In this document: positions 10,787 to 21,351 of the stretch, one piece after another
How the letters are laid out: each line of letters begins with the position of its first letter
Position numbering within the stretch: position 1 is the first letter of the stretch
Source of the DNA: Gnetum montanum
Lineage: Eukaryota > Streptophyta > Gnetopsida > Gnetales > Gnetaceae
DNA length: 64,000 nt
Direction of reading: 5' to 3'
Assembly: GCA_015680685.1 (NCBI GenBank)
Contig: MNCI01034266.1
Coordinates: forward strand, 868,159-932,158
Translations under genes and position numbers: made by a program
Notes under the pieces: generated by a model
The model's input: the letters and a program-made list of their open reading frames with translations, nothing else
Databases searched by the model: none
Told to the model about the DNA's origin: nothing

Positions 10787-12530
10787 GACAATTATAAACT
10801 TGGTGTCACCTCCCATGTCTATGCCTATGGTGGCAACGCATCACACATAATACATGTGCTAGGATGTAGCACATTCTTCTAGCCTACCCTTTGTCATACC
10901 TTCGCAACTAGCTCAATCCTCCCTAATGATAACCATCATGCCAGTGCAACCCTACATGCACACTATGTACATTCCTATGTCGCAAGCGACTCAGGAATCG
11001 TATGTCCTACCTATCATGTTAGCCCCCTTCACAATAGTGCATTCCAAAAATTCATGGTGGGGCCCAACCATTATGCCTACGGCACAACCCACACAACAAG
11101 AATCATGCATCATCTCATAGCCCACTATTGGATCGTGGGCCACCCAAATGGCATAATGAGTAGCATAATTGACATAGCTCACTGCAACCTCCCTGAGCTT
11201 GGATCAAGCATTCTAGCTCATCCAAACCCTCACCAAAGAGGTCAAGTAGCTCAAGGTTGCATCCTCTAAAATGGTTCATGTGATGAATGTCTACTAGAAT
11301 GACTTGATCAGTCCCATGATTCCACCACTAATAATACTTATTGGGGTCTCACTCCCCTAATTCACCAAATACAATGGTGAAGGGAACCCCAATGCACACC
11401 TAGTGAACTTCCAATCTAAATGTCTCTTGTTACAAGCATGGCCACACACCATTATATGTGTGTTCATCATATTCCTAACTAGCAAGGCACTAAATTGGTA
11501 TCATGCACTTCTTAAGGCCTTCATTTCCTCTTTAGAGGATTTTCTTAGCCAATTCATCATGTGCTTCAAGTATAACTTGAAGCTTGAGGTGACCTTGGAC
11601 CAACTAATGTAGATTAAGTAGAGCCACTTAGAGCACATGAAAAAATTTATATAACACTAAAGTGCATCACTCACTAAAATCCATGAAAACATTACTGAAA
11701 TGCACCTACTACCAATTTTCAAGGATGTAGTGAATGACTTTATTAATTCAAAGTTGTAATATTTAGCCTTGCAATCCTTAAGCCAAGCATTTGCTCAAAC
11801 CAAGAGCATTCAGGATGTAATGGAGGCTAGCAAGGACTTGGCCTATGTGACCTACAAGAACTTGCACACCAAAAAGGACAAGGGAAAAGGCAAATAAGAA
11901 ATAACAACAATGGAAACAATAGCTAATAAGGCCAAGCCAACCAACACTAAACCAATAGCCAATCCACCCAAGGCCCTAGCCAACAATAAGGCTCCTGACC
12001 CTAGCACTATGGTAAGCAACTAGCCTACAACATCAATGACCATGGGTTAAGCTACCCCAAGGCCAAACATTGACTATAATAACCATTCAAAGTACACACC
12101 ATTTCCACTCAAGCTATCAAAACTCCTAGACCAATTGCTCAAGGCTAGAAGAATCCAATTTAAGTAGATGTCTAAGGGGGCTCATAAGAGGCATGATTGA
12201 TATTGCAAGCTCCTTAAGAATCCCTTGGCTACATCACTAAATGAGCCTCCGGTCCCTAAGAATTTTAGGCGAGATTATTTTTTCCACTATCATCAATTAC
12301 CTTGACATAACATCGACTTTTGCATGGCTCTATAAGATGACATCTAGCATATGATTGATCGGGGTGAGTTGGTTCTTGATGCCACCAACCCAATTCGCCA
12401 TCAAAACCAATCAATGAGGATCTACAAGGATCCTCTAAATGCAAGAAATGTAGGATACACCATCAACACTATCAACATTGACAAAAAAAAAAGAATTGAT
12501 GTAGGGGCCATTCATGGTCCATGTGCCCTC
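10787..12530 (+). pseudogene. gag: Gag of the giant Tat-like element
   Basis: The recognisable core is the frame through 11342-11612. It contains KYNGEGNPNAHLVNF followed by SKALNWYHALL and SLEDFLSQF, the typical order of the retrotransposon Gag domain in Tat elements. Upstream (10787-11340) is a Met/Pro/Gln-rich N-terminal region. Downstream, around 12270-12390, is a decayed nucleic-acid binding knuckle (FHYHQLP, a stop, HNIDFC, then DRGELVLD), with the first Cys apparently lost. Several stops interrupt the frame. Gag would have formed the cytoplasmic particle. The gag-protease linker is split by nested copy 1 at 12890. Confidence 0.8.
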
Positions 12531-12885
12531 TAGTGATGCTAGAGCCCCCTCAATGTCTACTAGTTTCAAAACCCCTTTTGTTGTTAGAGTGTCACCTTGG
12601 GCACCCACAACATACTTTGTGGTCAATGTCCCATAGCATGTTGTAGTAGCAACCACCTAGTCACCCATTTTTGTCAAGGTGCTACAATGTGCAAACTCTT
12701 CACCTACCCAAAGTCTGGTGGTGGGTCATGCATCAGTCCCTGCTCATCCAAGGGATCATCTTGCAAGCAACACTAATAAGTAATCTAGGTGGCAACCTAG
12801 GAGGTCTAATGAGTGCCTCACCAAAAAAATGCTTAGGTAGCACCAAGACTAAACAGAGCTAGGTCCACCAAAACTAGTCCTCATG

Positions 12886-12890
12886 TCCTC
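12886..12890 (+). repeat. Target-site duplication of nested copy 1 (left, TCCTC)
   Basis: TCCTC precedes the 5' LTR and CCCTC follows the 3' LTR (19244-19248). Four of five bases match, and the difference is a transition. Confidence 0.65.
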
Positions 12891-13774
12891 TAATGAAGCA
12901 TCTAGTGGATAGCATTGACTGGGCCACATCGAAGAAGCCCCGTCAATGCGACTGTGTCAACATGATCCTGTTGACGTCTTTCCACATGTTGACGTGGCCT
13001 CATCCATGTAGAGTTCATTTTCTGCTATAAATATGCATGCACCTATCACATTTAGAAACCATTTTTTCAAATTATAGCAAAGCTTTTGCAATTTGTTTCT
13101 ATAGGAGTTAGACTATTTTCCCAAGTGCATGCCTGTAATGTGATGCTTGTAATTGTATGGAATCTTTATTCGAGTGTGACGTACTTGAACATGCACATGA
13201 TCAGCAATAAAGATCTAGACTACTCCATCATTGCAGCATTCACTTAGTTTTAATTGTTTAATTACTATTGTTATTTATTATTTTTTTAGTTAATATTTAT
13301 TTACCATCATTTACTATTCCTATTGTTAAATGTAGAATGAGTACGACTTAATCACAAACATTTAAGTGTAACTACTTGGTAACCCAATAGTGTATCTAAG
13401 AGTGCTCAAGTAATGTGTGCTTGGTAATCCCAGAAGTAGTACACGAGGTCCAAGATGCATACAAATGATTCAGGATAGATGCTCATCACACTTAGGCTAG
13501 CTTAGACTTCATTTCCTATTTCTTATTAGTTTAATCAAGATTATTTTCCATTGCCTCTAGGAGTAGCCTAGTGTTAGAAATCATATCATACACCTCATTC
13601 TGGACTAAACCATACATGACAAACCAAATACTAGTCTAGGTGGGAAGACAACAAACTATGATCAACGTGTAACTATCTAGATACCACAACTAGTCCATTT
13701 ACGGAGTTTGACCAAATCATGCGTACATGCTCGTATTCATATGGTTGAGTCTAGGGGTACCTTGCCATCCATTA
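12891..13774 (+). repeat. 5' LTR of copy 1
   Basis: It starts TAATGAAGCATC (the 3' copy has TGATGAAGCATC) and ends just before TTGGCACC. TATAAATA lies at 13026-13033 and AATAAA at 13206-13211. The 3' LTR (18358-19243) aligns throughout, and differences are mostly C/T and G/A. Confidence 0.88.
12972..12994 (+). promoter_or_regulatory. Paired TGACG motifs in the U3 of copy 1
   Basis: TGACG occurs at 12972-12976 and 12990-12994, about 50 bp upstream of the TATA box. Two TGACG words at short spacing resemble the as-1 element bound by TGA-type bZIP factors. In the 3' LTR both have become TGATG (about 18450-18475), a C-to-T change at CpG. Confidence 0.4.
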
Positions 13775-13775
13775 T

Positions 13776-13794
13776 TGGCACCATTGCCAGTGAT
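13776..13794 (+). promoter_or_regulatory. tRNA-Asp-like primer binding site of copy 1
   Basis: TGGCACCATTGCCAGTGAT follows the LTR. The complement of the plant tRNA-Asp 3' end is TGGCGCCGTTGCCGGGGAT. Most mismatches are G to A. Confidence 0.65.
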
Positions 13795-13905
13795 GGTGCT
13801 AGTTATTTAGATTAGTTACATCATCCAAGGTCACTGTAAAAAAGCCTTGACGATATATCTTTTTGAAAGAAGTAATTGCAAATAATTCACACATAATTCA
13901 CAACA

Positions 13906-16094
13906 ATGTCTCTCTTGAAAGACTATGCTAACGCAATAATTAGTGAGGCAATTCATTGGAGAACAAATGAATAATATGATGATGAAGATGATGTTTGGAG
14001 TACTCAATCTTATGCAAGGATCCACTATGTTCATGAACATCCCAATGGTACTCAAGGACTCTCGTCATCCAACTCTGACACCTCTAATGAGGATGAGACA
14101 TCCCATAGCATGAGGGAACTCGTAAGGCCTAGGATCCTCTTAATGATTAACAAGAACTTATCTAGGGATTAATGGGAGGCTTACAAAAGTCATGACGAGT
14201 TTTTCAGTTCGTTGTCTTCCTCTACTCCTTCAATGTCAAGTCGTGACATGGATGACCATCTCTCAAGGGGTTGATGTAGAAATAAAAATCAAGCCCACAG
14301 GCAAAGTCAGGAATGCCAACATGAATGAAGACAACATCCTCCCAATTCACAAATTCATAACCTACCTAGTGATGATGAATTCCTACTGGCCACTAAGATC
14401 CTAATGCATATAAAAGAGGCTATTCAAATATCCCATAGGCATCGTAAGGAAATTTGTCTACCTAGGCTTGATTTAAATAAATTTTCCAAGTTTTTAGGAG
14501 GCTATGATTTAAATCCACAACAACATTTACAAGCCTTCTACGATGCTTGTGCATGGAACAATATTGATAATAGGTGGCAAAAACTTAAGCTCTTTCCTAT
14601 GACACTCGTTGGCCAAGCAAAAGTATGGTACAGATCCTTAAAACCAAAATCAATTTGACATTGGTCGACAATGGTAGAACTCTTCAATGAGAGATATCAA
14701 ACCTATGCAAGAGTTTTATCCTTGAGGAGATAAATCCAAGAATGGAAACAAGGGCAACATGAACCCTTGGACATGGCCTTTGAAAGATATTATTCATTGT
14801 TAAAAAATTTCCTAGGCCATGGGTTCTCTGAGGAGAGGCTAATGTATCACATCATGGATGGGCTCCATAATGAAACAATGGAGACCATAGGGATGTATGT
14901 CCCAAGTCAACTATATGAACTTCAAACCCACCAATTTCGAGAGCTTATCAAGCAAGTAGCAAAAGAAGAAGAAGAAATAGCTAAATGGGAGAATGTTGAG
15001 AGATTTCAACAGGACCAAAATCTCAAAATAGCAAAGGTCCATGATCATTAAGAGGAGAAATCAACTCACCTCAAGGAGGTGGACTTGTCTTTGCCAATAC
15101 TACAATCACTAGATGAAATTGAGGCAAGGATCAATAAGATGATAGAATGTGTACATGAAAAATGCGGAGAATATGCCAACATTATTTCAAGTGAAACTAC
15201 ACCAAATCAAGAAACAGGGCAGGACACCATGCAACAATCAGAATGAAGGGTTGGAGAAAATAAGAATAAAAGCTTAATTGCCAATCATATGCATCAATGT
15301 AATGTTTGCCTATACAGTCACCCCAAGGGCCAATTCCCCATCTTGTCACATTTACATGAGCATTGGAGAGGAATGCTACATCTTGATTTCATACAGAAGT
15401 ACCAAGTTCAACCATAGTGGCAAAAGCCCTAGTTGTGGGGGAGCCCACTATTAAATAGACCATACCCTCCGTATGTCCCGATGCCAAACATTTATTATGC
15501 TCAACATCCTCTACTTCACCTCATCATTATCATTCTAGCTAATACTATCCACCCATGTCCTCTCCAACAAGATCACCACCTCATGTGCCTTACACTTCTC
15601 TTAAGCCTCAATATTCTCATCCTTCACCTCCTTCTACATTGCCACCAGTTGTGCCAAAAGGTTTTGCACCACAACACCAACCCACGAACATTACTTGTGC
15701 TGCTACTATCAATAGTAGTGGAGATCCTCCATAATGCCGAAAGCATCCTTTCTTTAGGCATGGCTGTAGAAAGAGACAGCATGGTTTTGAACCCATTCCG
15801 TCCACCAACTCAGCACATGTCCAACACTGTGGTGCATTTTTCTCCTCAAACTCAATGCCTTTTGTTACCTTATTAGGGCCACCAATCAACACTCCAACAA
15901 CCATGCGGCATAATGAATATAACCACATGGGGAAACATGTTGATCCTTACTTACATTATGATCAAGGGTGCCATAGTGGGTCAACTCCTTATCACATGAC
16001 CACGTCTTATAATTTGCCACACTATGCTGACTTTAATCAAGTGTGTGAACCCCAATTTGGGTATATTCCTACCACCACACCAAAAGACACCTAA
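13906..16094 (+). pseudogene. gag: Gag polyprotein of copy 1
   Basis: Reading from ATG at 13906, one frame runs without an indel to about 15510. It is interrupted only by stop codons at 13972, 14170, 14272, 14326, 14656, 14731, 15049, 15244, 15415 and 15430. Domains in order: an acidic N-terminus (YDDEDD, about residues 24-30); the Athila-like Gag core (about residues 180-380) with HLQAFYDAC, KLKLFPMTL and AKVWYRSL, then EPLDMAFERYYSLL; and a Cys/His motif CNVCLYSHPKGQFPI (about residue 465). After one frameshift near 15515 a Pro/Tyr/Ser/His-rich tail runs to TAA at 16092. At 14656 and 14731 the sister copies have Arg and Gln, so those stops are C-to-T changes. No protease follows. Confidence 0.85.
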
Positions 16095-18345
16095 TGGTTT
16101 GGATATGACTAAACCCCAATAGTTCCAATATGCATGGATCCAAACTTTTCATTTCTTAATTATTTCCATGATCCAAGGTTCAATCATGGGGGACAACCCC
16201 CCCCCCCCCCTCCCCCATTCGAATAAGCGGAATTAGTAAATGTTTTTCTTTTTCTTTGGTTTTACCATCTTTTATTTTCTAATTTTTCATGTTTTAATTT
16301 TTTGTTTCATCTTTTTGTGGTAATCTCATCTATGAATAAAATACTCATGTGATTAGTCAGTTGAGCTGTTGTTCTATGCTATCGAGTCACAAGGCACTAA
16401 TTATTTGGACAATGAGCCCACAACATCCACCCCACCTATTCTATTAATAAGAGGTTCTACTCTAGGTATGATGATATTCGTGTTATCATTAAAACTTAAA
16501 ATAACCTTGTACTCATTATGCCTAGAGCAAAGAGTGAGAAACTAAGATAAAGTGGCAAGGGTGTGACATCAAGGGGACTTATGGACTCTTTTTAGTGACA
16601 TCTGTAGGTGCTATAATGTAGCTTGGTTGTACTAAGATCCTTGTAGATCAAACATAAAATGGGAGTAAGAGTTGTGATAAAGGCACTTCATAAAGGAACT
16701 TAATGCTATTCTGGGGGATTCCACTGGAAAGACATGCATCCATGCCTAAAGGTTGGTGGCTTCTCCAAATCACTTTTAGGAAAGAAAAAGTGCAAAAAGT
16801 AGCCAAAAGAAGAAAAAGATAAGTAAAAAAAGAGAGAAGAGAAAAATAAAAGCAAAGAAAAAAATAAGAAATGAAGCAGAAAAGAAAATACCAAGAAAAA
16901 CATGCCATAGAAAAATTTGAATCATTCCTCCCTTATGCAAAATGTCAAGTGATCATACACCTTTCTATCATGATGCTCTTATGGTTGTCTATCATTGGGA
17001 TGAAATAATGCAATGTCACTAATCAGAGGTATGGACTTGGTTTTGATTTTGGAGCAAAAGGCTAATGGTACTTTAATCACACATAACACTTGGGATTCAT
17101 TGTGTCTAGGGTAAGTTACCTCACATCCCAATCTGTGCAATCCGTTCTGTAATTCATCTCATTTCATGATCTAAGTACTTCTAACTTGTGTCTTATGTGG
17201 CATAGAACTCATACCTTATCACAGTGGTATTAACATGTGTGTCTTTTGTTGCATAAGTGTAGATTCCATTTAATCCTTCCAGTGCCTATAGACATTTTAA
17301 GGTGTGGTTACACAAGGGCATGAGAGGTTGGAACCTACTTTGGGGAGGATCCACTTGCATAAATTTTGTAGTTTGTACATGTTGCACACCACTATATCAT
17401 TTTATACCCTCTAAGTACTCCATTCTCAAATCTATTCTTTCCTTTGTCATCATTTTATACCCTCTGAGTGCTCCATTACCAAATCTATTCTTTCCTTTGT
17501 CATCATTTTATCAAACATTCCTCAAAATCAATACATGTTCTTTTTATGTATCACCTAAATAGATCAGGTCCAACATTAAACTTTTAGGGCACCTTCCTTG
17601 AAAAATCTCTAACTCTAGAATCATACTAAGCAATGAATTAAACATTTATTAAAAGAAATGAGTAAGGTATAAGATAATCGAATTTCTTTAAACAACATTA
17701 CTAACAATTGGTCCTTGTATGATTATAGATGGTCCCTAAAAGGTGATAGCAAGAAGGACCTTCTTAAGGTGCAACTAAATGCCTGAGAGGAGGCAAAGGC
17801 CAAGGATATCCTATAGAACATGAAAAGCAGGAGGCACAATCATTCAGCATCCATTAGGAAACTCTTGTTGCTGCACAATCTGACCATGCAAAAGGTGGAG
17901 AGGTTAAGGCTAGAGCCTATGAAGAGGAATGATGGCTATTTGTGGCATAGTATGTCAAGGCCAATCAGATGTTCCCACAACTGTCGTGCCCATGGGAGGT
18001 GCTGACTCCATCAAATATTGGAACATCAGCATGGAAAACACATCATCCTCGAACCAAAGAAAAAAATCTTCAAGCACTCCTCTAGATACATCCATTTCCA
18101 AAGCCTATAGCATAAGATAAGGGGAAGAGGCCCATGGAGGAGCCACCACTACCAGGAACCACATGAGTTCCAATAATTTTGCATTCTACACTTTGTGCCT
18201 ATGTCCCAATTTTATTTTTTCTATTTTTTGATTCCATGCTATAGCATGAGTAAATTCCTCTTAGTCAATAATCCCATACCTATCCACTGTGTAATTAATT
18301 ACACTTGTTCTCATTTTTTTTGAATCAAGGATGAGTTGTTCCTCA
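16095..18345 (+). other. Non-coding 3' internal region of copy 1
   Basis: It holds a C14 run (16197-16210), a purine-rich tract (about 16790-16900), a 53-bp tandem duplication (17398-17503) and two blocks conserved in copies 2 and 5: CTTTGGGGAGGATCCACT (17338-17355) and GTCAATAATCCCATACC (18264-18280). At 17720-18180 short frames may be a remnant of the extra ORF that copy 5 has here, but I cannot establish this. Confidence 0.65.
17398..17503 (+). repeat. 53-bp tandem duplication
   Basis: The unit starting CATTTTATACCCTCT occurs at 17398-17450 and 17451-17503 with a few substitutions. A third copy begins at 17504 and breaks off. Confidence 0.9.
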
Positions 18346-18357
18346 GTCGTGGGGGTA
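18346..18357 (+). promoter_or_regulatory. Polypurine tract of copy 1
   Basis: GTCGTGGGGGTA ends at the 3' LTR start. Copies 2 (GGGGTA, 47421) and 5 (minus strand, 59207-59196) have the same arrangement. Confidence 0.7.
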
Positions 18358-19243
18358 TGATGAAGCATCCAGTGGATATCATTCACTGGGCCATGTCGAC
18401 GAAGCCCCATCAATGTAGCCATGTCAACTTAACCTCATTGATGCATCTTTCCACACGTTGATGTAGCCTCGTCAATGTAGAGTCCATTTTTTGCTATAAA
18501 TATGCATGCACGTGCCAGATTTAGGAACCTTTTTTTCAAATTATAGCAAAGTTCTTGTACTTTTTTTTTGCAGGAGTTAGACTATTTTCCCAAGTGCATG
18601 CTCACAGTGTGATGCTTGTAATTGTACAAAACCTTTATTCAAGTTTCACATACTTGGACACGTACATGATCAGCAATAATGATCGAGATTACTCCATCAT
18701 TGTAGCATTCCCTTAGTTTTAATTGTTTAATTATTATTGTTATTTATTGTTTTCTTAGTTAATATTTCTTTACCATCATTTACTATTCCTATTGTTAAAT
18801 GTAGAATGAGTACGACTTAATCACAAACATTGAAGTGTAACTACTTGGTAACCCAATATCGTATCTAAGAGCGCTCAAGTAATGTGTGCTTGATAATCCC
18901 AGAAGTAGTACACGAGGTCCAAGATGCATGCAAATGATTCAGGACAGATGCTCATCGCACTTAAGCTAGCTTAGACTTCATTTCCTATTACTTATTAGTT
19001 TAATCAAGATTATTTTCCATTGTCTCTAGGAGTAGCCTAGTGTTAGAAATCATATCATACACCTCATTCTGGACTAAACCATATGTGACAAAGCAAATAA
19101 TAGTCTAGGTGGAAAGATAGTGAACTACAATAAATGTGTAACTATCTGGATACCACAACTAGTCTATCTACAAAGTTTGACAAGATTGTGCATACATGCT
19201 CGTATTCATATGGTTGAGTGTAGGTGTACCTTGGTAGTCATCA
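18358..19243 (+). repeat. 3' LTR of copy 1
   Basis: It begins TGATGAAGCATCC and ends GTCATCA. TATAAATA lies at 18495-18502. It aligns with 12891-13774. It is followed by CCCTC, the partner of the left target duplication. Confidence 0.88.
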
Positions 19244-20354
19244 CCCTCCATCCCCATGTCCGAATCAATCAACAAGGCCACCACAAGCAATCAAAAACCA
19301 AGCATTAAGGCTTTTAGGTAGGCAGGACAAGCCAAGTCCAAATCTCCTCCATGAGAGATTCATCTCTTGAGCTACATGGAGGAGATGAAGGCCAACAAAA
19401 TGATGGATAGTGGGAAAATATTTCTTAGATGCATTGGCCTAGATGAAATAGGCTCTAAAGAAAAAGAACACTAAACTGAGCCTATATGACCTAATCATAA
19501 CCTCTTCTACCCACTACAAAACATTGGTACTCATGTTGACCTCCATCCCTATTACAGAGGACATCCTAGTAGATGAATAATTTATCCAGATTGTGATGTT
19601 CCCTCCCACATTGTAGGAATCAAGCTCAACACCCTTGGTATTCCCCAATGAGGTGATCAAGGTTGATCCTAAGATGGATCAAGTCATTACTACCCCAATC
19701 TTTATCACAATTCATGTTGGGCAATACAAAATTCATAGGGTGCATATCAACGATGGGGTGGCAACTAATGTCATCCCATACAACATCGTCGATAAGCTAG
19801 GTATTACTAGTCTAATTAAATCCATGAAAACAACGTGCTTAAAGTCCTTCAATGGGTTACATGTTGTCATAAAGGGAATGGTCACAATAGCCTTCATGGA
19901 AAGGGAACAATTCCCCACCACTGCAACCACTGCAAAGTTCATTGTAATTGAGAAGATGTCGAGTGTAAACCTAATCCTTGGTAATCCTTGGTTGGCCTAA
20001 CTACAAGCCATCTCCTCTCTAATCCACCAAGAAATCCACCTTCTAGACAAAGGTGGTGAGGTTATCATTTATGGTGACAACACAACCCCTTTGGCCATAA
20101 ACAACATAAACACAAAATAAGGATTAGAGGTGGAGTTCCCTGATGATGCACCTCCCATAAAGAACAAAGATGAAATATGTAAGGCAGACCAACCCAAGGA
20201 GCCAAAGGGAGCCAATGACCTCCCAGAGGATGCTCTATGGGTAGACCTTCCCTTTGACATAGCTAATGAATGTCAAGGTAACTACTGCATAGTACCATCT
20301 AGGCACTATGTGCCCCCTAACCCACACCAAGTTAGGAAGCAACTGCACAACTAA
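19244..20354 (+). pseudogene. pro: Aspartic protease region of the giant element
   Basis: After nested copy 1 the giant element's frame resumes. The open part at 19635-20000 has the retroviral-type aspartic protease pattern: a catalytic segment HINDGVATNVIP (about 19745-19780), where relatives have D-[TG]-G followed by A/S and N-[LI]-I; later FIVIEKMSSVNLILGNPWL, matching the family's second conserved strand LILGRPWL. IHQEIHLLDKGGEVIIYGD-type sequence follows (about 20020-20075), then an acidic/Pro-rich linker to 20354. The enzyme would have matured Gag-Pol. About 390 bp just after copy 1 (19244-19634) is degenerate linker. Confidence 0.8.
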
Positions 20355-20689
20355 GGCATCCCCTTAGTCCAACATGCACTAGGTGCCTACTTGCCCATAA
20401 CCTCTACATATCCTACCTACTTGCAATTATTTGCACATTTATGTTTTGCTTGGTTATTTGCATTTTGCATTTTTTGCTTTATTATGCATTTATTGTTTGT
20501 ATTTTACATTATTTTCTTTATTATGCATTTATTTCTTTTGTTTGTGAATTTTCACTTAGTTTACATCTTTGCTTGTTTAGTTTACTTTTTAGTAGTTATT
20601 AGCTTACACATGAAAAACATTAAAATGTATAAGAATCATAAAGACTAAAATTACAAAAACACATGACATGAAAAGGCCTTAAACTAGTG

Positions 20690-20995
20690 CATGGCCTACC
20701 ATGGCCTTAAATTGGCATTAGATGGCCCACCACAGCCTAAAACTAGCAACCCTTTTCCTTCAATTGCATGGCCTAAAATGGCCTTAAACTACCACTAGGG
20801 ACTAATATGGCCTAAAACTACAAACACATACTATCAACATGCATGGCTCAAAATGGCCTAAAACCATCATCATGGCTCAAAATGGCCTTAAACCATCATC
20901 ATGGCCTGAAATGGCCTTAAACTAGCATTGACTCTTCTGCCATGGCCTTAAACTAGCATGGGGCTCACAATGGCCTAGTCAAATTAATTCATTTC
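20690..20995 (+). repeat. Tandem repeats of the AATGGCCTTAAACTAGCAT type
   Basis: At least eight imperfect units of roughly 25-40 bp share the words CATGGCCTAAAATGGCCTTAAACTAGCA. The same words recur at about 27050-27150, on the far side of the antisense gene. A related series with CTATGACTATAAACTAGCA fills 30800-31345. The arrays mark segment boundaries of the giant element: the spacer start, the spacer end, and the end of pol. 20355-20690 between protease and array shows no coding. Confidence 0.85.
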
Positions 20996-21351
20996 ATGGC
21001 TAGCATCAAACACATGATAAATAATTGCAAAATCCATACACATCATACAGTAAAACATTCATTATGTCTCACATCAATAATAGTACATAGCATAAGGATC
21101 AACACCATGTGGGTAAAGATGCACAAAAATACAAAAACACCCACTAGTAAGGCTACCTCAAGGTATGCTCAACTACTGGTACTAGTTGGGGGTGGAGGTC
21201 CTCCTTCCTCTAATGCACCACTAGAACTTGCAACATCACCTAGTTCCTGCTACCATACAACAACAAAAAAACAATAAATTGACAATCAATAAGCAACTAT
21301 ACAATATGCAAACTAACATGAAAATCATTAAAACAACAAAAAAAAACTAAC

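Larger units (their letters stand above)
12891..19243 (+). mobile_element. Copy 1: nested non-autonomous Gag-only LTR retrotransposon (TR-GAG type)
   Basis: It has two direct LTRs of about 885 bp, a tRNA-Asp-like primer site, one long gag frame, a non-coding region and a polypurine tract (GGGGGTA) before the 3' LTR. It has no protease, RT, RNase H or integrase. This matches the class described in plants as terminal-repeat retrotransposons with a GAG domain. It lies inside the giant element, so it inserted later. The giant element's protease frame resumes after its right end. Confidence 0.88.

Noticed and set aside
15433-15876. 147-codon plus-strand ORF in copy 1
   Set aside because: Its start is in the gag frame, but beyond about 15515 the real gag reading moves to another frame (Pro/Tyr-rich). 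Most of this ORF is out of register.
16648-16908. Phe/Leu-rich minus-strand ORFs resembling membrane proteins
   Set aside because: They are the complement of a purine-rich non-coding tract inside copy 1.
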